Assembly (NCBI RefSeq): GCF_004916975.1
Contig: NZ_STGQ01000001.1
Coordinates: 2,777,939-2,841,938, forward strand
Direction: 5' to 3'
From: Paenibacillus dokdonensis
Lineage (GTDB): Bacteria > Bacillota > Bacilli > Paenibacillales > Paenibacillaceae
DNA length: 64,000 bases
Positions 35,398-44,216 of this stretch are shown here, in pieces. The notes beneath the pieces are model-generated. The model saw nothing but the letters and a program-made list of their open reading frames with translations, made no database searches and was not told the origin of the DNA. The position numbers were made by a program, and so were the translations under genes. The stretch's first letter is position 1. Each line of letters starts with the position of its first letter.

Positions 35398-36105
35398 CTA
35401 TTGAATTGGTGAAATCTCATTTTTGGAGATCACAACGCTGTATCGAAACAAGGGCTTCCAAGAATACTTCAATGCATAGCTCCCCCGATGGCTTAACGCT
35501 TGTCTCAGCCTTTTCCAATCTGCGGACTTAAAACCTTTGGCAACAGATAATGGACCGTCATGACGGATATAGCGATTGCTGGATATGAGATGTGCAGTTA
35601 GCCAAACGGCTGACCAGGATATCCAATGCCGGTGAATATCGCTGATGACGATTCCCGAACGGGAGGACCGCAGCATATGGCAGGTCACATCCGGAAGCTC
35701 CTCATCCGTAAAATGATGCAGGAACTGGGAGCATATCAGCATATCTGCCGTTTCCTTTTCAATGTGGAACACATTTTGCCTCATAGCCGTTACCCGGGGT
35801 TCATCCTTGAAAATTCGCCTTGCTTCCCTGCATGCTTCTTCGGTCATATCCACCAAAGTAATGCGGATCTGTATCCCCCTGCGGTCTGCCCAGCGGAGAA
35901 GATACCGGTTGATTTCACCCGAACCTGCTCCAATATCCATCACATGGAGCTGCTTTGGCTTTCCTGACTGAACCCACAAATCATTCATCCCTCGAAGAAG
36001 TGGTCCGGATGCGCCGAAAATTCGGTTTAACCTGCGTAAATGCCGCAGTGCTTCCGTCAATTCCTCACCACCAGAGGTGAAATCATCCATGTATTCTTCT
36101 TTCAC
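35398..36105 (-). CDS. Class I SAM-dependent methyltransferase of the polyketide operon
   Basis: 235 residues from a GTG at 36103-36105, which has TGAGGAGA seven bases upstream. The frame is also open to an ATG at 36141 inside the PKS gene, but that start has no ribosome site. The SAM-binding motif is VMDIGAGSGEINRYL, followed by LVDMTEEACREARRIF and a LICSQFLHHFTDEEL segment. It probably methylates a hydroxyl or ring carbon of the polyketide. Note that the Bacillus bpsAB system uses an unrelated integral-membrane methyltransferase. Confidence 0.86.
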   Translation of the reverse strand: MKEEYMDDFTSGGEELTEALRHLRRLNRIFGASGPLLRGMNDLWVQSGKPKQLHVMDIGAGSGEINRYLLRWADRRGIQIRITLVDMTEEACREARRIFKDEPRVTAMRQNVFHIEKETADMLICSQFLHHFTDEELPDVTCHMLRSSRSGIVISDIHRHWISWSAVWLTAHLISSNRYIRHDGPLSVAKGFKSADWKRLRQALSHRGSYALKYSWKPLFRYSVVISKNEISPIQ

Positions 36106-36124
36106 GGATCGTCTCCTCAGGACA

Positions 36125-37282
36125 CTAAACATACGCGGCATCTTTTTCGGAAGAATGCAGTTTTTCTGTTCTTGAAATATATGAAAAACGGAGCAGCTCC
36201 GCCGTCAAACCTGGTCCAAAGGCGAGTGATATCCCGTTTGCCTGTTCCTTTCCCTGCTGCACGAGGTCTTCTCTCATCCTTTTCAAAACAAACAAAATCG
36301 TTGCCGAAGACAAGTTCCCATAATGCTTCAAAATGTCGCGGCTGTAGGAAACCTGACTGTCATCCAGTGCAAACATCTCCTGGACAGCATCTACGATTCC
36401 TCTTCCTCCCGGATGAATAGCCCATAAGGGAGGTAAATGATCTCCAACCAGCAATCCGACTTCCTCTCTGAGGAATGATTTGAGCAGCTTAGGAATGGCC
36501 GGTGAGAGATATAGGTCAAAACCCTGATTACCTACTTTCCAGATCATTTCATCTATCGAATCCGGTATAAGCACGGAATGCCCGCCTCCGAGCTGAAACA
36601 CATGCTCCTGGCCATCAGAAACAGCACTGATCATACAAGCCGAAGCACCATCTCCAAAAAAAGAGGCACCGAACAATGCTTCACGTGTAGCCGGAGGCTG
36701 AAAATGAATGGTACACAGTTCCACGCATACGACCAGAACATGATGAGAAGAATCGCTTTCAACAATGCTTTTCGCAAGCTGTATTGCCTTTAGTCCAGCA
36801 CTGCAGCCTTGAAATGTTAGAGGGATACGATTTATCCGTCTAGACAGTTCCAGATCTTTTATCAATAAAGTATCCAAGCCTGGCAAAAACTGCCCGGTAC
36901 AGCTGACGGTAATGAGATGCGTTACACTCGAAGGAGCTAGCTTCGCATCAGTCATTGCTTCCTGTGCCGCCTGTGCAGCGAGTGGAACGGATTCTCGTTG
37001 GTATACCTCCATCCGCTGGGAAGTGGATGGGACAACAGCTTCTTCATGATCAGGCAAATAACGGCATGCACCCGCAGGCTTCAAAAAATCAGGCTCACAG
37101 GTATACCGTGTATCTACACCGCATTGCCTGAATATCCGCCTGGCCCACCGCATCACATCGGAATCCTTTTTGCAGGACTCCTCAATCCTTTGAAACACTT
37201 CATTTTGCTTCAGCTGATACTTTGGGATGCTTGTACCAATCCCGGTGATACCTGCTGCACCTGCAAACTTCAACTCCTTCAT
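36125..37282 (-). CDS. Type III polyketide synthase (chalcone/stilbene synthase family)
   Basis: 385 residues from ATG 37282. GGGAGG lies 11 bases before it, whereas the in-frame GTG at 37294 overlaps that ribosome site. The catalytic triad is complete: Cys160 in QGCSAG, His290 in WAIHPGGRG and Asn323 in YGNLSSATI. Bacterial members extend a fatty acyl-CoA or acyl-ACP with malonyl-CoA to alkylpyrones or alkylresorcinols. It heads an operon with a methyltransferase (19-base gap), a flavoprotein (22-base gap) and an MMPL exporter. No stand-alone symbol is given because the product is unproven. Confidence 0.93.
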   Translation of the reverse strand: MKELKFAGAAGITGIGTSIPKYQLKQNEVFQRIEESCKKDSDVMRWARRIFRQCGVDTRYTCEPDFLKPAGACRYLPDHEEAVVPSTSQRMEVYQRESVPLAAQAAQEAMTDAKLAPSSVTHLITVSCTGQFLPGLDTLLIKDLELSRRINRIPLTFQGCSAGLKAIQLAKSIVESDSSHHVLVVCVELCTIHFQPPATREALFGASFFGDGASACMISAVSDGQEHVFQLGGGHSVLIPDSIDEMIWKVGNQGFDLYLSPAIPKLLKSFLREEVGLLVGDHLPPLWAIHPGGRGIVDAVQEMFALDDSQVSYSRDILKHYGNLSSATILFVLKRMREDLVQQGKEQANGISLAFGPGLTAELLRFSYISRTEKLHSSEKDAAYV

Positions 37283-37387
37283 CAGTTTCCGCACCTCCCT
37301 TTCTTGAAAAATGTGCTCTACCCATAAAGAAAGAGTTATTGTGAGACAAGTCTATTCCGGAAAAAGGACAATTATGCGAAAACACAG

Positions 37388-37424
37388 AAAAAGGACGCTC
37401 CCGATTTACGGGTTGCGTCCTTTT
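37388..37424 (-). terminator. Terminator after the M3 oligopeptidase gene
   Basis: AAAAGGACGC pairs with GCGTCCTTTTT, with an inner CCCG/CGGG stem, and is followed on the minus strand by a T-run. It separates the oligopeptidase gene from the type III PKS operon. Confidence 0.85.
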
Positions 37425-37439
37425 ATAAGTGCAGCTGAA

Positions 37440-39134
37440 TTAAAGAACCGAATCGTCCACTGCATTCAGCCAGGCTTCGATATCACCGATGACAGAGGCT
37501 ACACAGCCGTCTTCGAATGGAGATTTCAGGCCAGCATATTCAACCAATCCTGTGAACGATTTGCTTCCTCCTGCTTTACAGAGCTTCAAATAATCAGCCC
37601 AAGCGGATTTCCAGTCTTCGTTCATACGTTTCCAGAATTGGAATGCGCACAGCTGTGCGAGTGTATAGTCGATGTAATAGAAAGGCGATTGGAAGATATG
37701 GCCTTGCTTTTGCCAGAAGCCACCGCGTTCCAGATAGTCATTCTCTCCATGATTACGATGCGGCAGGTACTTCTTCTCGATATCACGCCAAGCCTGCTTG
37801 CGCTCAGCCGGAGTCGCATCCGGATTCTCATACACAAAATGCTGGAATTCATCGACGGATACGCCGTATGGAACAAACAGAAGCGCGCTGCTCAGATGAT
37901 CAAATTTATATTTATCCGTATCTTCCTCGAAGAACAGGTTCATCCAAGGCCAAGTGAAGAACTCCATGCTCATCGAATGGATTTCAGCTGATTCATAGGT
38001 CGGCCAGTGATATTCCGGAATATCAAAATGTCTGCTGGAGTACACCTGGAATGCATGACCCGCTTCGTGCGTCAGCACGTCGATGTCACCGGAGGTGCCA
38101 TTAAAGTTCGAGAAGATGAATGGTGCGCCATATTTACTGATAAAAGTGCAGTAACCGCCGCCCTGCTTGCCTTTTTTGCTCACGAGATCCATCAGGCCAT
38201 TATCGACCATAAACGTGAAGAACTCATTCACTTCCGGTGCCAGCTCGGAATACATTTTCACGCCGCGGTCCAGAATCCAATCCGGGTCACCTTTCGGGGT
38301 GGCATTGCCGGATTTGAAGCTGAAGTTCTCGTCGTAGAAGTACAGCTGATCCACATCGATGCGTGCGCGCTGGCGTTCTTTCAATTTGGTAGCGGCCGGA
38401 ACGATATATTCCTGTACCTGTTTACGGAAATTCGCTACCATCTCTGCGTTGTAGTCCGTACGATTCATCCGTGCGTATGCGAGCTCAACGAAACTCTTGT
38501 ATCCAAGTTTATGAGCCATTCGTGTACGTGTTTTCACGAGTTCATCATAAATGCGGTCGAAATCAGCTTCATGTTCAGCCATGAATTGATATCTTGCCTC
38601 GGACGCTCTGCGGCGCAAATCACGGTCCGTCGAGAGCTCAAAAGGCGTCAACTGAGTCAAGGTGCGATCTTCGCCTTCAAAAGGGATTTTCGCAGATGCG
38701 ATCAGCTGAGTGTATTCGGTTGAAAGCTTGTTTTCCTGCTGCAGATCTTCAATAATTTCAGGACTGAATGATTTAAGCGCCATTTCGGCAAGCAGGAACA
38801 GCTGGGTGCCCCACTTTGCTTCGAGCTCAGCTCTGAACTTTGAATTTGCCAGCGCACGGTAATAATCAGTTATGTATTCCTGGTAGACGGGTCCAACCTC
38901 GTCCATGTAGTCCTGTTCGGCTTTATAAAATTCATCGTTGGTATCGACGGAATGGCGAATGGTTACGATCTCTGCCATCGATTCTACTTCACTGCGCAGT
39001 TGGTTGATTTCGGTCATGGCTTGCTCTTGATCCTCTAACCGTTCTGCGGATTCGAACTTTTGCACGAGCTGTTGGAACTGTTCCTTGATACGCTCCATAT
39101 CTGGACGCTCATATTTGTACTCACTAAATTTCAT
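37440..39134 (-). CDS. M3-family oligoendopeptidase (PepF-like)
   Basis: 564 residues from ATG 39134, preceded by AAAGGAAG. The longer frame to 39179 lacks a site. The zinc signature is HEAGH in DVLTHEAGHAFQ, followed by the downstream Glu in YESAEIHSMSMEFF, as in thimet/oligoendopeptidase F enzymes. Such cytoplasmic metallopeptidases cut short oligopeptides and help recycle imported or signal-derived peptides. It is monocistronic, with its own terminator. Confidence 0.92.
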   Translation of the reverse strand: MKFSEYKYERPDMERIKEQFQQLVQKFESAERLEDQEQAMTEINQLRSEVESMAEIVTIRHSVDTNDEFYKAEQDYMDEVGPVYQEYITDYYRALANSKFRAELEAKWGTQLFLLAEMALKSFSPEIIEDLQQENKLSTEYTQLIASAKIPFEGEDRTLTQLTPFELSTDRDLRRRASEARYQFMAEHEADFDRIYDELVKTRTRMAHKLGYKSFVELAYARMNRTDYNAEMVANFRKQVQEYIVPAATKLKERQRARIDVDQLYFYDENFSFKSGNATPKGDPDWILDRGVKMYSELAPEVNEFFTFMVDNGLMDLVSKKGKQGGGYCTFISKYGAPFIFSNFNGTSGDIDVLTHEAGHAFQVYSSRHFDIPEYHWPTYESAEIHSMSMEFFTWPWMNLFFEEDTDKYKFDHLSSALLFVPYGVSVDEFQHFVYENPDATPAERKQAWRDIEKKYLPHRNHGENDYLERGGFWQKQGHIFQSPFYYIDYTLAQLCAFQFWKRMNEDWKSAWADYLKLCKAGGSKSFTGLVEYAGLKSPFEDGCVASVIGDIEAWLNAVDDSVL

Positions 39135-39574
39135 ACCATGGCACTTCCTTTCTAAACTAGGGTCATGCTTATTATACATGGAGATGGGAGACAGATTCTA
39201 CCACCGTTCAAAAAAATTTAACGTTGTTTTAGTCTCAAACTCGAAATCGGTTCTTTACCATGTTCTTATGCTGATTAACCCGCTAACCACAAAATAAGCA
39301 CAGCAATAATGCCAACCGTAAATCATAAGCCAAGAAGGATAAGAAAGCCCATCGTTAGCATCTTTCCAGCGGATAATAGATATTTTTTCCAGTTAATACT
39401 TGTCATCCGTCCAACCCCCATAATCATACATTAAATACCATTAAAAACCTTTTACCGTCATGTCGTCAAATTTTCCGTTGTAATTTCAAAAAGTCATTGC
39501 TATATTAAGGTGGTACATAAATTATTTAGGTATTGCCTAAAATGTTCACTGTCATGATTATGAGGAAAGGTAGC
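39135..39574. other. Intergenic region upstream of the M3 peptidase and HTH-def genes
   Basis: About 440 AT-rich bases between divergent genes. Apart from the interrupted small frame at 39275-39406 I see no RNA gene. A weak promoter TTGCTA-17-AATTAT lies before the HTH gene. The start of the HTH frame at 39533 has no ribosome site. Confidence 0.45.
39275..39406 (-). pseudogene. Possible small membrane-protein frame interrupted by TGA
   Basis: From ATG 39404-39406 the frame reads 27 codons (MTSINWKKYLLSAGK then MLTMGFLILLGL), meets TGA at 39323-39325, and continues in the same frame with FTVGIIAVLILWLAG to TAA at 39275-39277. Without the TGA it would be a 43-residue single-pass membrane peptide with a basic N-terminus. 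The ribosome site (GGGGGTTGGACGG) is poor. It may be a decayed small gene, a genuine 27-residue peptide, or chance. Confidence 0.3.
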
Positions 39575-39823
39575 GTGAAACGAATGCTTGTCTGGATGCT
39601 AAGGCAGGTTATGGCGCAAAAAGAAATTTGGTCGGGAGCCGAACTGGCACGGCTTTTAAAGGAAAAAGCAGGATATGAGCTGTCCCCTCCTTCCATCAGC
39701 GCTTTGCTCAGAGGACAGCCTAAACAGATGAAAGCTGATACTTTGGATGCGCTGTGTACAGCACTTGAATGTACCCCAAGCGATCTATGGGTGCATACAC
39801 CACCCCGTATTCAAGGTGCATAA
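39575..39823 (+). CDS. Small XRE-family helix-turn-helix regulator
   Basis: About 82 residues from GTG 39575 (AGGAAAGG upstream). An ATG at 39584 and an open frame back to 39533 are alternatives. The Cro/C1-type fold covers nearly the whole protein: WSGAELARLLKEKAGYELS, PPSISALLRGQPKQMKADTL and DALCTALECTPSDLW, the last being the typical end of the YozG/Cro_C1_3 type. It is 22 bases ahead of the deformylase gene and probably co-transcribed with it. Targets are unknown. Confidence 0.8.
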   Translation: MKRMLVWMLRQVMAQKEIWSGAELARLLKEKAGYELSPPSISALLRGQPKQMKADTLDALCTALECTPSDLWVHTPPRIQGA

Positions 39824-39845
39824 TACAAGTTCAGGAGGCATGAAT

Positions 39846-40355
39846 GTGGCAGAGAAAGAGATACTTCCTTTTGGCGATCCGGTGCTTCGGAAAAAGGCGA
39901 AACCTGTTGAAGAGCTTACTCCCAAAATGCTGAAAATGTTGGATGATTTAGTCGATACACTATATGCCGAAGACGGCCGGGCGGGTTTAGCCGCGCCCCA
40001 AATCGGCATTTTGCGCAGGATGGTCGTGATGGACTGCGGTGAGGGTTTGATTGAACTGATCAATCCGGAGATTCTGGAATCACATGACGAGCAAATCGGA
40101 CCGGAAGCCTGCCTTTCCTATCCGGGCATTACCGGAATTGTAAAACGCGCAAATTATGTCAAGATCAAAACGTTGACCCGAACCGGTGAAACGATGTACC
40201 TGGAGGGATATGATTATCTGGCGCGCTGTATTCAGCATGAAATCGATCATCTGAACGGTATTTTATTCATTGATCATGTGGCGGACGGACAGCTTTACAG
40301 AGAACAGACGCGGGAAAAGGCTGACCTCATGCAAGCCCTTAAGTTATCGCGATAA
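39846..40355 (+). CDS. def: Peptide deformylase
   Basis: A 169-residue enzyme that removes the formyl group from nascent proteins. The three motifs are present: GLAAPQIG, EACLSYPG (usually EGCLS, here Ala for Gly) and the metal site HEIDHLNG. The start is taken as GTG 39846, seven bases after AGGAGG. The ATG at 39840 overlaps the ribosome site and the longer frame lies in the HTH gene. The usual neighbour fmt is absent, so this may be a second deformylase. Confidence 0.93.
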   Translation: MAEKEILPFGDPVLRKKAKPVEELTPKMLKMLDDLVDTLYAEDGRAGLAAPQIGILRRMVVMDCGEGLIELINPEILESHDEQIGPEACLSYPGITGIVKRANYVKIKTLTRTGETMYLEGYDYLARCIQHEIDHLNGILFIDHVADGQLYREQTREKADLMQALKLSR

Positions 40356-40373
40356 TAAACTGCTTGTGAAAAT

Positions 40374-40405
40374 AAAACCGCCCCGCTTTCGCAGGACGGT
40401 TTTTA
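40374..40405 (+). terminator. Terminator after def
   Basis: AAAACCG pairs with CGGTTTT around a GC-rich imperfect inner stem, followed by a T-run. Confidence 0.75.
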
Positions 40406-40432
40406 TGCTTTTTATGAATAAGCAAGAAATTC

Positions 40433-41341
40433 TTATCGATGCGCTGTATAGACATTCGCACGGCTGATTCCCCGGATGAACTCCAACTCTTCCGTACTTA
40501 GCGCTGGCGATTCCGCAGCTTTCACATTATGAATTAACTGATTTAGTGAGCTTGCTCCTGGGATGGCTGCAGCAACGGCCTGATGGCCAAGGGAATAACG
40601 AATAGCGGTTTGCGACAGGCTCCGTTCGGGACATACAAGCGGCGCAAGTTTGGCTCGAATATCGATAAGCTCATCAGAGGTGTAATCCAAATAACCTTTT
40701 TCCACCTTGCTTGCACCCGCTTCAGCTAATACCCCGGATGCCACTGGCCCGCGCGCGATCACGCTAATCCCTTTTTCTGCAAGCAGTGGAAGAACCTCTT
40801 CCTCTGCCCTTCTGTCCAGTATGCTGTACTGGCTCATCACGGATACAATATGCGAACGGTTCACATATTCACGGATCACATTGGGTCGGATGGAAGAAAT
40901 GCCGTAGAAACGGATAACCCCTTCCTGCTTCAGCTCCTCGAACGCTTCAATCGTTTCGTCGATCGGATCATCCAATGTACCGCCATGCAGCTGATACAAA
41001 TCAATATAATCCGTTTGCAGGCGCCGCAAGCTATCTTTGACTGCAGACTTGATGTACGATTTGGATGGGTCCCAGCTTAAACCCTCCTTGCCGGGAATGC
41101 GACGGTTACCTACTTTTGTAGCCAGGATTACATCGCTGCGACGTCCCTTCACCGCTTTGCCGACAATCTCTTCATTCCGGCCTGCATCATATAAATCCGC
41201 TGTATCCAAAAAATTGATTCCCCGTTCCAGCGCTTCATGTACAAGGCGCACAGCCTCTTTTTCCTCCGTACCCAGCGACATACAGCCAAGTCCGATTTCA
41301 CTGATATACAGATCCGAAGATCCAAGACGATTCTTTTTCAT
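40433..41341 (-). CDS. Aldo/keto reductase
   Basis: 302 residues from ATG 41341 with GGAGAGGAGC upstream. The catalytic tetrad can be read in FLDTADLYDAG (Asp and Tyr), ATKVGN (Lys) and LYQLHGG (His). The NAD(P) site is near IPGASS. It belongs to the YqkF/Tas-like group of NADPH-dependent carbonyl reductases, whose natural substrates are mostly unknown. It follows the DUF445 gene by 23 bases and probably shares its transcript. Confidence 0.9.
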   Translation of the reverse strand: MKKNRLGSSDLYISEIGLGCMSLGTEEKEAVRLVHEALERGINFLDTADLYDAGRNEEIVGKAVKGRRSDVILATKVGNRRIPGKEGLSWDPSKSYIKSAVKDSLRRLQTDYIDLYQLHGGTLDDPIDETIEAFEELKQEGVIRFYGISSIRPNVIREYVNRSHIVSVMSQYSILDRRAEEEVLPLLAEKGISVIARGPVASGVLAEAGASKVEKGYLDYTSDELIDIRAKLAPLVCPERSLSQTAIRYSLGHQAVAAAIPGASSLNQLIHNVKAAESPALSTEELEFIRGISRANVYTAHR

Positions 41342-41364
41342 ATTCAAGCTCCTCTCCCCATCGT

Positions 41365-42612
41365 TTAAGCGATGATCATATGAATGACGGTCAGAACGAG
41401 TCCGATTAGAAATCCGCAAATAGCTCCGTTAACCCGAATCCACTGCAAATCGCCGCCGACCTTCTCTTCAAGCATTTGAACCAAGGATTCATCATCAAGC
41501 TGATCCAGGTTATCTCGTACCAAAAGACCGATGCGGTAGTAGTTGGCTTCAACTGCCTGCACAATAAGGGACAAAATCCCTTGCTCCCACCGATCCATCA
41601 TCTCTTCCTTGTCCCGCAAATGATCCGTGATCCACCGGTACATCTTGATAATTCCGCGCCCACCATTGATCTGCTCCTGTTCAAGCATCAGCAGTACGCG
41701 GGCTCTGATCTCCTCGAGCTTGCCCAGCATCCACTGCTCGGTACCCGAATCAGCCAGTTTATCACCAATCATACCCTTCAAACGCTCAGCAACTTCCGGA
41801 TTCTCTGTAAAATCAGATACCTGCTGGCGTACCTCTGCCAGAATGCGCTGCCGGAAAGGGCTATCCTCATAAGACATTTCATGTAAGGAAGACAAGATCA
41901 GATTTTTCAAAATATTGCCGAGCTTCTCCTCGCTCATAAAGCCGAGCATGGCCTGAAGCGCAAATCCCTTCATTCCATTTAGCTGAATCTCCTGGAGCTT
42001 GTTGTGTGCGAGCTGTCCCAGCATATATTCATTCTCAGGCTGGCTCACCCATCTGCCGGCAAAGTTTAAAATGTAGTTTAATGCCTTTTCATCCACCTTG
42101 CTGCGAAAAGCCTGCCTGGATACGGATTCTAGTACTGGAGACAAATCCTGACTTTGAATAAATTTCACCAGAGCCTTCTGAACGGATGGTGTCATTTGCT
42201 CCAGAGGAACTTGACGGATGACGTCACTTACCGTTTCAATAACCTTAAGCCGGATCTTTTTTCTGCTTACCAGCTTTAGTATGCCGGATGACAAGCCTTT
42301 AAACAGTTTTACCTGGCGCAGCCTTTTCGTGATGCTGTCCTTATTCAGCAGCTCCGTTTCCAAAGCGGAAATGAGCGAGTTGATAATTTTATTACGGTTT
42401 TGGAGCAGCAAAGATGTATGCGGGATAGGTATCCCCATGGGATGACGGAATAATGCCGTAACTGCAAACCAGTCCGCAAAGCCGCCAACTAACCCCGCTT
42501 CAAATCCACCCTGAAGCAGGCGCACCGCTAAATTTTGCGGCAAAAACAGGGTGATCAGAAATCCCGCCCCCATGACTGCAAGAGAAGTTCCTGCTAAATA
42601 TCTGGTTTTCAT
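41365..42612 (-). CDS. DUF445 membrane protein
   Basis: 415 residues with an N-terminal hydrophobic pair (about 7-50, including GGFEAGLVGGFADWFAVTALF, the DUF445 signature that continues into RHPMGIPIPHT) and a C-terminal membrane helix (about 393-414). A long helical middle part lies between them. The family (YheB/YjiN-like) is of unknown function. GGAGGGATTCAAC precedes the ATG. The aldo/keto reductase gene follows in the same operon. Confidence 0.88.
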   Translation of the reverse strand: MKTRYLAGTSLAVMGAGFLITLFLPQNLAVRLLQGGFEAGLVGGFADWFAVTALFRHPMGIPIPHTSLLLQNRNKIINSLISALETELLNKDSITKRLRQVKLFKGLSSGILKLVSRKKIRLKVIETVSDVIRQVPLEQMTPSVQKALVKFIQSQDLSPVLESVSRQAFRSKVDEKALNYILNFAGRWVSQPENEYMLGQLAHNKLQEIQLNGMKGFALQAMLGFMSEEKLGNILKNLILSSLHEMSYEDSPFRQRILAEVRQQVSDFTENPEVAERLKGMIGDKLADSGTEQWMLGKLEEIRARVLLMLEQEQINGGRGIIKMYRWITDHLRDKEEMMDRWEQGILSLIVQAVEANYYRIGLLVRDNLDQLDDESLVQMLEEKVGGDLQWIRVNGAICGFLIGLVLTVIHMIIA

Positions 42613-42698
42613 GTTGAATCCCTCCGCTATGTACCTGTTAACTATATTGTAACCAAGATTGACGCTAAGTGATCAGTTCCTGGCATCAAAACGAATAG

Positions 42699-42721
42699 AA
42701 AAACTCCCGATTGAACGGGAG
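42699..42721 (-). terminator. Terminator overlapping the nitroreductase 3' end
   Basis: On the minus strand CTCCCG-TTCAAT-CGGGAG is followed by TTTTTC. It begins within one base of the nitroreductase stop codon. Confidence 0.8.
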
Positions 42722-43291
42722 CTACAAATCATACGTAGGCACATACACCGTAAACTTCTCTTCTGCAGGGGTTCTCGGCTTGCCTTCCGGTGCTTCGTTA
42801 TAAAATCCCAAGTGCAGAAATCCCGCAATTTTCTCTCCATCTTGAACGCCAAGCATTTCCTTCACTTTCGGATCATAGATATGCATATTTGTTTTCCAGA
42901 CCGTGCCGAGCCCGCGCTCCCAAGCAAGCAGCTGAAAATTCTGGATCATCGAGCTAACGGCGCCATAATCTTCATCTTGCTGTTTTTGGTTGTCGCTGTC
43001 CGTCATGATAATAATCAAGTAGGCATCAGGCTCGTTGAAGTATTTGATCCGATTTTCGAACATATCATCCGGATAATGCTGCGCCATTTCGAGCGCGAAC
43101 AGCTGCTTGGCATCCGTTGGCACAAAAATAAATCTCCATGGCTCACGCAGCTTATGATTGGGTGCATATACCGCATCATTAAGCAGTTCGAGCACCAATT
43201 CCTGTGGTACAGGGATATTTTTATAGCCGGTCTTGACAGACCTTCTTTCTCTGATAATTTGGGCCAAAGCCGACGGTTTATTGTTATCCAT
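42722..43291 (-). CDS. Nitroreductase-family flavoprotein
   Basis: A 189-residue FMN enzyme of the nitroreductase superfamily. Features are the FMN-binding start IRERRSVKTGYKNIPVP, NDAVYAPNHKLREPWRFIFV and the later LLAWERGLGTVWKTN. Such NAD(P)H-dependent dimers reduce nitro compounds, quinones or flavins. The natural substrate is unknown. It stands alone, with its own terminator. Confidence 0.9.
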   Translation of the reverse strand: MDNNKPSALAQIIRERRSVKTGYKNIPVPQELVLELLNDAVYAPNHKLREPWRFIFVPTDAKQLFALEMAQHYPDDMFENRIKYFNEPDAYLIIIMTDSDNQKQQDEDYGAVSSMIQNFQLLAWERGLGTVWKTNMHIYDPKVKEMLGVQDGEKIAGFLHLGFYNEAPEGKPRTPAEEKFTVYVPTYDL

Positions 43292-43357
43292 AGATTCCTC
43301 TCTGCTTCCTGTGAAGGCTGTAAGTAATTTAGTCGCTACTACAATAATCTAAAATAA

Positions 43358-43822
43358 TCATTTAAAAGAATAAGAGCGTCTTTCGCACCAGCTGCGGAGC
43401 AGCATGCCTACGATCAAAAGCAGCACTCCCGCGTTAATAGCCAGATCTGCAATATTCATGATTCCCGAGCCCGAGCCCCACACGATAAAATCAGTCACCT
43501 TGCCAAAGATGAGCCGATCGAGTGCATTGCCCAATGCTCCGCCCACCAGAAAACCAGCTGCTATATCCATGAGATTTCCGCGCAATGCGCCTTTGATCCG
43601 GTAATACACAATAACGCCCACAACAATGACCGCCAGGTATGCAAGCCACTTGCCATATCCTTGAAAGGAACTAAAGGCGGCGCCGCTATTTTGATAATAT
43701 TCAAAATGAAGATAAGGAGCAAGGACACCCCGTGTTTCGCCTACCGACATGTGCGCGCGCACCCACCATTTTGAACCTTGATCAATCAATAAAACGATGA
43801 GTGATAGTATGTAGAAAAACAT
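43358..43822 (-). CDS. lspA: Lipoprotein signal peptidase (signal peptidase II)
   Basis: A 154-residue membrane aspartyl peptidase that removes lipoprotein signal peptides. It has four hydrophobic segments. The catalytic aspartates are in GNALDRLIFGKVTDFI and NIADLAI. QNSGAAFS is the conserved loop. It would process lipoproteins such as the peptide-binding protein at 62163-63911. The usual neighbour (rluD) is not adjacent here. Confidence 0.94.
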   Translation of the reverse strand: MFFYILSLIVLLIDQGSKWWVRAHMSVGETRGVLAPYLHFEYYQNSGAAFSSFQGYGKWLAYLAVIVVGVIVYYRIKGALRGNLMDIAAGFLVGGALGNALDRLIFGKVTDFIVWGSGSGIMNIADLAINAGVLLLIVGMLLRSWCERRSYSFK

Positions 43823-43867
43823 ATGTCACCTTCCTTTCGCCTGTGTACCTGAACAAGTAGCGGCATT

Positions 43868-43896
43868 TAAAAAGCAGGAAGGTATCTCTCCCTGCC
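43868..43896 (-). terminator. Terminator after the CstR-like gene
   Basis: On the minus strand GGCAGG...CCTGC forms an imperfect stem followed by TTTTTAAA, just beyond the stop of the regulator gene. Confidence 0.65.
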
Positions 43897-43913
43897 TTCG
43901 AAAATCAGTCTTG

Positions 43914-44174
43914 TTAACGGCTTTTGATTAAAAGCTCCACCGCTTCTTTAACCAGAGGACCGGTATCATTACCTTTTGCTTGCTCTTCCAGAATGCACTG
44001 CTCCAGATTCATCGCGACAATATAGGCCATCGCTTTATCAGTCGCACTGCGGACAGCCGACAACTGAGCTACAACATCTTTGCAGTTTTTGCCTTCTTCC
44101 ATCATATTGAGTACGCCCCGGATTTGCCCTTCAAGCCGCTTCAAGCGGCGGACGACATTATCATCATAGTTCAT
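43914..44174 (-). CDS. CsoR-family regulator of the CstR (persulfide-sensing) type
   Basis: 86 residues from ATG 44174, the length of S. aureus CstR. An ATG two codons earlier at 44180 is also possible. It is an all-helical CsoR/RcnR (DUF156) protein. Copper-sensing CsoR needs Cys-His-Cys ligands. Here the sequence has Cys31 (EGKNCKD) and Cys60 (NLEQC) with Asn56 in place of the His, as in CstR, so it should sense reactive sulfur species rather than copper. The end motif KEAVELLIKS also matches. Usual targets (rhodanese, persulfide dioxygenase, sulfite exporter) are not adjacent. Confidence 0.85.
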   Translation of the reverse strand: MNYDDNVVRRLKRLEGQIRGVLNMMEEGKNCKDVVAQLSAVRSATDKAMAYIVAMNLEQCILEEQAKGNDTGPLVKEAVELLIKSR

Positions 44175-44216
44175 GCTCATTCATCCTTTCCCGGCCTGCC
44201 TGGCATGCCTTGAGTT

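Noticed and set aside
39323..39325. In-frame TGA read as selenocysteine, given selD in the window
   Set aside because: No bacterial SECIS-like hairpin follows the TGA, and no selA, selB or selC is present here. selD is better explained by mnmH.
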